Position numbers and translations under genes: made by a program. A stretch of 10,439 nt of DNA from AR12 sp036265915 (GTDB lineage: Bacteria; Methylomirabilota; Methylomirabilia; Rokubacteriales; CSP1-6). The notes beneath the pieces are model-generated. The model worked only from the letters and a program-made list of their open reading frames with translations, did not search any database and had not been told where the DNA came from. The stretch covers positions 1-10,439 of the forward strand of contig DATAOC010000119.1 of assembly GCA_036265915.1 (NCBI GenBank), given 5' to 3'. Of the stretch, positions 5,914-10,439 are shown piece after piece; position 1 is the first letter of the stretch, and each line of letters begins with the position of its first letter.

Positions 5914-6896
5914 GGGCGTTTGTCGCGGAGCGTTGTGTGCGGCTTGGCCGTCGATCGCTTCGGCGCTGTCGATCGGTCGCGTCGTGTCGGCCGCCGCGCT
6001 CGGCCGCGCCAGTGCCGGCAGATGTCGCGCAGGCGACACGGAGCGCAGACGACGGGGTCGCGGCGGTCGAGGCAGTCCCCGGACATGCGCTTGTGGCAGA
6101 GGGCGAAGTCGTACTTCACGGGGTCGGCGGGGTCGACGGCCGCGAGGCGGGCGGTGATCTCCTCGGCCATCTTCCAGGTGCGCGAGCGCCGGCGCGTCAG
6201 GCCGATCGCGCGGCTCATGTTCTCGACGTGGGTGTCGATCGGCATCACCAGCCGCGCCGGCGACACCGAGAGCCACAATCCGAAATCCGGCGGCTCGCGC
6301 CGCACCATCCAGCGCAGATAGAGCAGCAGTCGCTTGCACGGCCCGCCCGCGGATGGCAGCGGGAACAGGTGGCGGTAGCCGCGCGTGAGGCGGCCGCGCG
6401 GGACGACGTCCCGGAGGTCGGCTTCCAGAAACGCCCGCGCGAACCGCTCGAGCGGTGCGGCGATCGAGCCGCTGCCCCCGGGATCGCCGGCGAGGAAGCA
6501 CTTCTCGAGCGTGCCGTGCCGCGCGAGCACCTCCCGCGCCGCGACGCAGAACGCCACCAGGTCCACCGGGCGATTGAAGCGATAGAGGAACCCGCTGAAG
6601 GCGCCGGCCTGACGGCGCGGGTCGAAGTCGCGGACGAACGCGGCCGGTGAGGGTCCCATCACGCGCAGCGCGCGGTCCAGCTCACGGCCGAAGAGCTCGA
6701 CGCGGCCGTAGGCGAGACAGCACGTGAGGAGCGCGACCAGCTCGCGGTCGGCGGGATCGGCGTAGCGCAACGGAAACTGGATGGCGTCGCGGCCGAGACG
6801 CGCGGCGTAGTCGAACTCTCGATAGAGCCGCTCGAGCGGCTGTCGCAACGCGCTCGATGACGTCAACGTGCGGCATGATACCATCCACGCCGCCAT
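5910..6896 (-). CDS. DUF2400 / TIGR02757 family protein with endonuclease III-like Fe-S motif
   Basis: Matches the DUF2400/TIGR02757 family: RDAIQFPLRYADPADRELVA, CLAYGRVELF, CKRLLLYLRWMVRREPPDFG (187-206), MPIDTHVENMSRAIGL and DPADPVKYDFALC. The PIDTHV segment (Asp221) resembles the VDTHV catalytic motif of HhH-GPD glycosylases such as endonuclease III. It is followed by Cys275-x8-Cys284-x2-Cys287-x5-Cys293, close to the C-x6-C-x2-C-x5-C iron-sulfur cluster loop of those enzymes. A role in DNA base repair is therefore plausible but not established. After CRHW (residue 296) comes a basic, unconserved tail of about 32 residues. The start is ambiguous: ATG 6896, ATG 6884 or TTG 6866; conservation begins near residue 17, and an extended -10 at 6875-6883 would favour TTG 6866. 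Its stop overlaps the proposed rmuC start, suggesting a shared transcript. Confidence 0.87.
   Translation of the reverse strand: MAAWMVSCRTLTSSSALRQPLERLYREFDYAARLGRDAIQFPLRYADPADRELVALLTCCLAYGRVELFGRELDRALRVMGPSPAAFVRDFDPRRQAGAFSGFLYRFNRPVDLVAFCVAAREVLARHGTLEKCFLAGDPGGSGSIAAPLERFARAFLEADLRDVVPRGRLTRGYRHLFPLPSAGGPCKRLLLYLRWMVRREPPDFGLWLSVSPARLVMPIDTHVENMSRAIGLTRRRSRTWKMAEEITARLAAVDPADPVKYDFALCHKRMSGDCLDRRDPVVCAPCRLRDICRHWRGRARRPTRRDRSTAPKRSTAKPHTTLRDKRP
6858..6865. promoter_or_regulatory. TGACGTCA palindrome between divergent genes
   Basis: A perfect 8-bp palindrome in the short region where the DUF2400 and aspartate dehydrogenase genes diverge. It could be half of an operator, but it overlaps the possible TTG start of the DUF2400 gene and a sequence this short can occur by chance. 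I see no second copy nearby. Confidence 0.15.
6875..6883 (-). promoter_or_regulatory. Extended -10 element for the DUF2400-rmuC unit
   Basis: On the minus strand this reads TGGTATCAT, an extended -10 with five of six matches to TATAAT. The expected transcription start is at about 6867-6868, one or two bases before TTG 6866. If it is used, the DUF2400 protein must start at TTG 6866 and the two upstream ATGs are not in the mRNA. There is no good -35. The layout repeats that of the TGGTATAGT element at 1691-1699. Confidence 0.35.
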
Positions 6897-7722
6897 GGGC
6901 GCAGCCCCGAACCGCGCTGAGCCGCGCCGCGTCGGCGTCGTCGGCCTCGGCGTGATCGGCCGTCAGGTGTGTCGCGCGCTGGATGCGGGCCTGCACGGTG
7001 TCCGCCTGGCCGCGGCCACCACGCGGCGGCGGGACGCCGGCGAGTCGTTCCTCGCCACGCTGAAGTCACCCGTCCCCTTCCTCACGCTCGACGAGCTCGT
7101 GCGCGAGTCCGACATCGTGCTCGAGGCCTCCACCCAGGCGCACCTGACGGAGATCGCGCCCAAGGCGCTCGGCGCCGGCCGCGATCTCGTCGTGCTGTCG
7201 TGCGGCGGCCTGCTCGGGCGCGACGACTGGGTGGCGCTCGCGGAGCGACACGGCGCCCGCATCCTCGTCCCCTCGGGGGCGATCGCGGGCCTGGACGGCG
7301 TGAAAGGCGGCGCCATCGGCGCCGTCACGTCGGTCACGATGGAGACGCGCAAGCCGCCGCAGGGCCTGGCCGGCGCGCCGTTCATCGTCGCGCAGGCAAT
7401 CGACCTCGACGCGATCCGCCACGAGACGCTGATCTTCGAGGGGCCGGCCACCGAGGCGTGCCGCGCGTTTCCCGCGAACGTCAACGTGCTCGCCGCGCTC
7501 TCGCTGGCCGGCATCGGCCCCGAGCGGACCCGCACGAAGATCTACGCGGTGCCGGGGCTCGCGCGCAACACGCATCGCATCCGCATCGAGGGGGAGTTCG
7601 GCGCGCTGCGGATCGAGATCGAGAACGTTCCGTCCGAGAACCCGCGCACGGGACGACTCTCCTACCTGTCGACGATCGCCCTGCTCCGCGACCTCGCCGC
7701 CCCCCTGCGCGTCGGGACCTGA
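6895..7722 (+). CDS. nadX: Aspartate dehydrogenase (NadX-like, DUF108 family)
   Basis: A 275-residue NAD(P)-dependent enzyme of the L-aspartate dehydrogenase family, which interconverts L-aspartate and iminoaspartate/oxaloacetate and can supply iminoaspartate for NAD synthesis. An N-terminal Rossmann motif, VGVVGLGVIGRQV (13-25), is followed by LEASTQAHL, LVVLSCGGLLGRDDW and ILVPSGAIAGLDGVKGGAIG. The C-terminal domain has FPANVNVLAALSLAGIG (192-208), NTHRIRIEGEFG (225-236) with the family's His227, and SENPRTGRLSYLS. I chose ATG 6895; an in-frame GTG at 6868 would add nine residues, and neither has a Shine-Dalgarno sequence. It stands alone, divergent from the DUF2400 gene and convergent with trxB, with no nadA or nadC nearby. 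The NAD role is therefore family knowledge, and a different amino-acid dehydrogenase activity is possible. Confidence 0.87.
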   Translation: MGAAPNRAEPRRVGVVGLGVIGRQVCRALDAGLHGVRLAAATTRRRDAGESFLATLKSPVPFLTLDELVRESDIVLEASTQAHLTEIAPKALGAGRDLVVLSCGGLLGRDDWVALAERHGARILVPSGAIAGLDGVKGGAIGAVTSVTMETRKPPQGLAGAPFIVAQAIDLDAIRHETLIFEGPATEACRAFPANVNVLAALSLAGIGPERTRTKIYAVPGLARNTHRIRIEGEFGALRIEIENVPSENPRTGRLSYLSTIALLRDLAAPLRVGT

Positions 7723-8661
7723 TCAGCCGGCGTGCGTGGCCTCGAGGTAGCGCTCGGCCTCGAGCGCGGCCATGCAGCCGGTGCCGGCCGCGGTGACGGC
7801 CTGCCGCCACGTGAAGTCCTGCACATCGCCGGCTGCGAACACCCCGGGGACGGACGTCCGCGTGCTCCCGGCCTCGACCTTCACGTAGCCGTTCGGCAGC
7901 AGGTCGATCTGGCCGCGGAAGAGCGCCGTGTTGGGCTCGTGGCCGATGGCGATGAAGAGGCCGTCGACGGGACGCTCCGCCCTGGCGCCCGTCTGCACGT
8001 CGCGCAGGACGACCGAGGTGACCTTGCCGCGCGCCGGGTCGTTCACCTGCTCGACGACGCTGTTCCAGACGAACTGGATCTTCGGATGCGCGCGCGCGCG
8101 CTCCTGCATGATCTTCGAGCCGCGCAGCGCGTCGCGCCGGTGGACGAGCGAGACGCTGCGCCCGAGCCGCCCGAGATAGAGCGCCTCCTCCAGCGCGGTG
8201 TCGCCGCCGCCCACGACCATGATGTCCTTGTCCTTGAAGAAGAACCCGTCGCAGGTCGCGCACGTGGACACCCCGCGCCCCATGAGGGCCCGCTCCGACG
8301 GCAGCCCGAGGAGCTTCGCGGAGGCGCCGGTGGCGATGATCACCGAGTGCGCCTGCCACGTCTGCTCGCCGGAGCGCACGACAAAGGGCCGGCGGGCGAA
8401 GTCGACGGCCGTGGCGTCCTCGGCGATCATCTCCGTCCCGAACCGCTCGGCCTGCTTGCGCATCGTCTCCATGAGGTCGGGGCCGTCGATGCCGTCCACG
8501 AATCCGGGGTAGTTCTCGACGGAGGTCGTCAGCATCAGCTGGCCGCCCGCCTGCACGCCGGAGATCATGAGCGGTGCCAGGTTCGCCCGCGCGGTGTAGA
8601 TGGCGGCGGTGTAGCCGGCCGGCCCGCCCCCGATGATGATCACCTTGCGCTCTGCGGACAT
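7723..8661 (-). CDS. trxB: Thioredoxin-disulfide reductase
   Basis: A cytoplasmic FAD enzyme of 312 residues that passes electrons from NADPH to thioredoxin. FAD-binding GGGPAGYTAAIYTARA is at 11-26, the redox-active CATC at Cys134-Cys137 is followed by Asp138, and the NADPH-binding motif GGGDTALEEALYL is at 151-163. HRRDALRGSK (174-183) carries the basic residues that read the 2'-phosphate of NADPH. The C-terminal FAD motif GVFAAGDVQDFTWRQAVTAAGTG is complete. Order and length are standard for low-molecular-weight TrxB. I chose ATG 8659-8661; the frame stays open to 8709, but that extension is not conserved, and GGAGGG lies 10 nt before this ATG. Its TGA abuts the TGA of the convergent aspartate dehydrogenase gene. 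It may be read through from the HAD gene, 88 bp upstream. Confidence 0.96.
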   Translation of the reverse strand: MSAERKVIIIGGGPAGYTAAIYTARANLAPLMISGVQAGGQLMLTTSVENYPGFVDGIDGPDLMETMRKQAERFGTEMIAEDATAVDFARRPFVVRSGEQTWQAHSVIIATGASAKLLGLPSERALMGRGVSTCATCDGFFFKDKDIMVVGGGDTALEEALYLGRLGRSVSLVHRRDALRGSKIMQERARAHPKIQFVWNSVVEQVNDPARGKVTSVVLRDVQTGARAERPVDGLFIAIGHEPNTALFRGQIDLLPNGYVKVEAGSTRTSVPGVFAAGDVQDFTWRQAVTAAGTGCMAALEAERYLEATHAG

Positions 8662-8723
8662 AGCCTCTTGTCCCTCCCTCGCACCTTGAGATGCAGATCG
8701 GATGCCCACCGCTTCGCCGGGCG

Positions 8724-8738
8724 GCCGGCGCTGCCGGC
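8724..8738 (-). repeat. GC-rich inverted repeat between HAD gene and trxB
   Basis: Two copies of the self-complementary GCCGGC separated by three bases can form a 6-bp hairpin with a minimal loop just after the HAD stop codon; a third GCCGGC is at 8745-8750. No U-tract follows, so a classical Rho-independent terminator is not supported. It might reduce read-through or protect an mRNA end. Confidence 0.3.
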
Positions 8739-8749
8739 CCGACGGCCGG

Positions 8750-9493
8750 CTACGGCCGCACGATGGTCTCGAGCTCGGCGAGGTCGCGGATCTCGTACTC
8801 GGGCGGCTTCACCCCGGCCGGCAACGGCTCGCGCCCGGGGTTGATCCAGGCGGCGTCCATGCCGACCCGGTGAGCGCCGGCCACGTCGATCTCCGCCTTG
8901 TCGCCGACGAAGAGCGTCTCGGCCGGCGAGGCGCCGGTCAGCGCGATCGCGCGCTCGAAGATGTCGGCTCGCGGCTTGCGCCAGCCGACCTCGTCCGAGA
9001 CCACGATCGCCGCGAACAGGTCGCGCACGCCCGCCGCTTGCAAGATGGTCAGCGCGGTGGGGCTGTAGTCGAAGTTCGAGACGACGGCGAGCTGATGACT
9101 CCGGGCCAGCCGCCGCAGCAGCGGCCCGTAGTGCGCCGGGAACGTGGCCGCTGCCGCCAGCGCCGTGCGGTGCGCATCGATGAGGGCCTGGGCCACGGCG
9201 GGCGCGGGCTCGAGGGTGAGGCGCGTGAAGAAGTCCCGGAAGCGCTCGATCGCGCTCACCTCGCGGTGATCGATGCCGCGCTGCCGCTCGGCCTCCTGCC
9301 AGCTCGCAAGCAGCGCGTCGTAGCACGCGGGCAGCGTCACCGACGGCGCGTGCGCCTGCAGCAGCGCGTGCAGGTGGCCGGCCGTGGAGCGGACGACGCG
9401 GCCGTTCACCTCGATCGTCGGCAGGCGGTCGCGATCGAAGTGGACGAGCGTATCGAAGAGGTCGAAGAAGATCGCGCGGTAGCGGCCGCTCAG
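8750..9493 (-). CDS. HAD-superfamily hydrolase (subfamily IA-like)
   Basis: A haloacid dehalogenase-like hydrolase of 247 residues. Motif I is FFDLFDTL, with nucleophile Asp11; position +2 is Phe, not the Asp used as acid/base by most HAD phosphatases. A helical cap covers about 20-110. Motif II is VVSN (Ser139), motif III is WRKP (Lys173), and motif IV is FVGDKAEIDVAGA (Asp198, Asp203). The ending GAHRVGMDAAWINPG is common in this subfamily. Substrate unknown. The start is CTG at 9491-9493: motif I follows ten residues later and the first in-frame GTG comes after it. There is no ATG/GTG/TTG upstream until about 9718, deep inside the previous gene. The CTG overlaps that gene's TGA (CTGA) and sits 5 nt after GGAGG. 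Confidence 0.9.
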   Translation of the reverse strand: MSGRYRAIFFDLFDTLVHFDRDRLPTIEVNGRVVRSTAGHLHALLQAHAPSVTLPACYDALLASWQEAERQRGIDHREVSAIERFRDFFTRLTLEPAPAVAQALIDAHRTALAAAATFPAHYGPLLRRLARSHQLAVVSNFDYSPTALTILQAAGVRDLFAAIVVSDEVGWRKPRADIFERAIALTGASPAETLFVGDKAEIDVAGAHRVGMDAAWINPGREPLPAGVKPPEYEIRDLAELETIVRP

Positions 9494-9888
9494 AGCGGCC
9501 TCCGGCTCGCGAAGCCCTCGTCGAGGCCGTGCCAGTGTCCCACCGACTTCTCGCCGTGCTTCCAGCAGAGGTTGACCACGCGGCCGTCGCGGACGTGCGG
9601 AAAGTCGACGAGGCCGAGGGCGAGATCCTTGGTGACGCCGCCCATGGCGGCGATCTCGCCGAGCGCCTGTCGAACCGAGTCGGTGAGAGTCGCCAGCCGC
9701 ACCGTGTCCGCCTGCCACGCCGCGCGGTCGATCATGCCGCCCCCCGCGATCCCGATGCGCTGGCGCTCGGCCTCGAGCCGCTCGGCGATGCGCGCGGCCT
9801 CGGCGTGCGCCGTCATCGCGCGCTCCACCACGGGCGCCAGGCTCGGGATGAGCCGGTTGACGTCGTCGGGCGCGAAGTGCTCACTCAC
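9490..9888 (-). CDS. DUF2203 family protein
   Basis: A 132-residue member of DUF2203 (COG4911), function unknown. The N-terminal half is helical (FAPDDVNRLIPSLAPVVERA and following). The C-terminal half carries the diagnostic GVTKDLALGLVDFPHVRDGR, VVNLCWKHGEKSVGHWHGLD and EGFASRRPL; conserved Cys, His and Trp residues suggest metal or ligand binding, but this is unproven. The frame is open to 10044, but the extra N-terminus is a low-complexity shadow of the upstream gene. GTG 9886-9888 gives the family start, with GAGG 7 nt upstream. It overlaps the end of the LutC gene by 8 nt and the proposed HAD start by 4 nt, so the three genes are probably co-translated. Confidence 0.9.
   Translation of the reverse strand: MSEHFAPDDVNRLIPSLAPVVERAMTAHAEAARIAERLEAERQRIGIAGGGMIDRAAWQADTVRLATLTDSVRQALGEIAAMGGVTKDLALGLVDFPHVRDGRVVNLCWKHGEKSVGHWHGLDEGFASRRPL
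9499..9503 (-). promoter_or_regulatory. Shine-Dalgarno sequence supporting a CTG start of the HAD gene
   Basis: On the minus strand, GGAGG lies 5 nt before the CTG at 9493, within the last codons of the DUF2203 gene. A site this strong at this spacing, in a window where most starts lack one, is the main evidence that the HAD protein starts at CTG. Confidence 0.6.
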
Positions 9889-10439
9889 CCGCCGTCCTCG
9901 GCAGGCCAGCGTCGACGAAGATCGCGTGGACTTCTTTTGGACCATGCACGCCGCGCGTGAGGGTGAGCTCGATGTCGGCCGTGCGGCTGGGGCCGGTGAT
10001 GAAGTTGATGACGGCGCCGTCGTCGGACGACGCCGGCCCGTCATGCCAGGCCTCCAGCGCGATGCCCGCCTGCTCCAGCGTCTCCATCAGCGCCGCCCGG
10101 TCGAAGACCGCGACGTGGCACGGTGGCAGCAGCGACGTCGAGCGCGGCCGACCCGCGGCCGCGCGCAGCACCAGCGTGCCCGTCTCCGCGATCGCGAGAT
10201 CGGCGCCCGTGATCCCCAGGCCGGCGTGCGCGATCACCTCGCGCAGCCGGCGACGCTCGGCGTCGGCCGGCACGGCACGCGGCATTGCTTCGACGGAGAC
10301 ACCGGCCGCGGCCAGCGTCGGCGCCAGCTCCACGGCCAGCGCGGCGGCAGGCCACGTCACCACGGAACGCGCGCCGTGCTCGCGCGCGATGCGCTCCACG
10401 ACGGCCGGAACGTCGCCGGCGGTGGCGACGCGATGGAAC
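9881..10439 (-). CDS. LutC/YkgG family LUD-domain protein (partial, 5' end outside window)
   Basis: The C-terminal 185 or so residues of a LUD-domain protein; the frame stays open to the right edge, so the start is outside. Diagnostic segments are GITGADLAIAETGTLVLR, a basic PRSTSLLPPCHVAVF strand-turn, and DGAVINFITGPSRTADIELT followed by GVHGPKEVHAIFVD. LutC works with LutA and LutB in iron-sulfur-dependent L-lactate oxidation, and LUD proteins also occur alone. The rest of a LutAB-like set would be expected to the right if this is a lactate operon, but nothing in the window shows it. Its TGA (9881-9883) lies inside the DUF2203 start region, an 8-nt overlap. A GTG near 10399 is an internal codon, not the likely start. 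Confidence 0.9.
   Translation of the reverse strand, partial: FHRVATAGDVPAVVERIAREHGARSVVTWPAAALAVELAPTLAAAGVSVEAMPRAVPADAERRRLREVIAHAGLGITGADLAIAETGTLVLRAAAGRPRSTSLLPPCHVAVFDRAALMETLEQAGIALEAWHDGPASSDDGAVINFITGPSRTADIELTLTRGVHGPKEVHAIFVDAGLPRTAGE

Noticed and set aside
5138..6321. Long plus-strand frames opposite rmuC and DUF2400
   Set aside because: Shadow frames of a high-GC region; Ser/Arg-rich with no recognisable motif.
5914..6501. Apparent N-terminal extension of the RmuC frame
   Set aside because: It overlaps the conserved DUF2400 core in another frame and is Arg/Pro-rich; RmuC normally starts at the membrane helix.
8085..8102. Alternating CG tract that could be read as Z-DNA or a simple repeat
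   Set aside because: It encodes the Arg-Ala-Arg-Ala segment of TrxB and is explained by codon bias in a GC-rich genome.
8724..8750. Rho-independent terminator after the HAD gene
   Set aside because: The inverted repeat is real but no U-tract follows on the minus strand, so it is listed only as a repeat.
7732..8844. 370-residue plus-strand frame opposite trxB
   Set aside because: Antisense to a complete thioredoxin reductase; composition is typical of a shadow frame.
9494..9718. N-terminal extension of the HAD protein
   Set aside because: It lies in the DUF2203 coding sequence in another frame and is low complexity; the HAD fold begins just after 9493.
1..10439. tRNA, rRNA, CRISPR array, insertion sequence, toxin-antitoxin or defence genes
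   Set aside because: None seen: no repeat-spacer pattern, transposase motifs or RNA-gene signatures on either strand by eye.

Overview
This is a very GC-rich bacterial window with a strong G/C bias at third codon positions. It is almost fully coding, has little spacing between genes, and shows no rRNA, tRNA, CRISPR or mobile element. The gene content (M20 amidohydrolase next to an AmmeMemoRadiSam B protein, binding-protein ABC importer, DUF2400/TIGR02757 protein plus RmuC, aspartate dehydrogenase, LUD-domain protein plus DUF2203, thioredoxin reductase) looks like a chromosomal region of an uncultivated GC-rich bacterium. Rokubacteria/Methylomirabilota or a deltaproteobacterial-type lineage would fit, but that is only an impression.

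Region 1 (1-1684, minus strand): a 100-residue protein of unknown function, then an ArgE/DapE-type M20 amidohydrolase, then the N-terminus of an AmmeMemoRadiSam system protein B that runs off the left edge. The last two overlap by 4 nt (GTGA). A 71-bp divergent promoter region (1685-1755) separates this unit from region 2 (1756-4720, plus strand): lipoprotein-type solute-binding protein, MalF-like permease and MalG-like permease, tightly packed and without an ATPase gene.

Region 3 (4726-6896, minus strand) converges on the permeases with only 5 bp between stop codons. It encodes a DUF2400/TIGR02757 protein with features recalling endonuclease III (an IDTHV motif and a C-x8-C-x2-C-x5-C array), overlapping an RmuC-family DNA recombination protein. 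Region 4 (about 6895-7722, plus strand) is a putative aspartate dehydrogenase, divergent from region 3 and ending exactly where region 5 ends. Region 5 (7723-10439, minus strand) reads, in transcription order, LutC-type LUD protein (cut by the window edge), DUF2203 protein, HAD hydrolase, then thioredoxin reductase.

Nothing here is an obvious new defence or mobile system. The most unusual signal is at gene junctions. Three genes (MalF-like permease, rmuC, HAD hydrolase) have no ATG/GTG/TTG where homology needs the start. In each case the best-placed start is a non-canonical codon (GTA, ATA, CTG) overlapping the stop of the previous gene by 4 nt, and two of the three have a strong Shine-Dalgarno sequence at the right distance. 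The 100-residue protein has an extended -10 element placed so that transcription should begin at its ATG, suggesting a leaderless mRNA.
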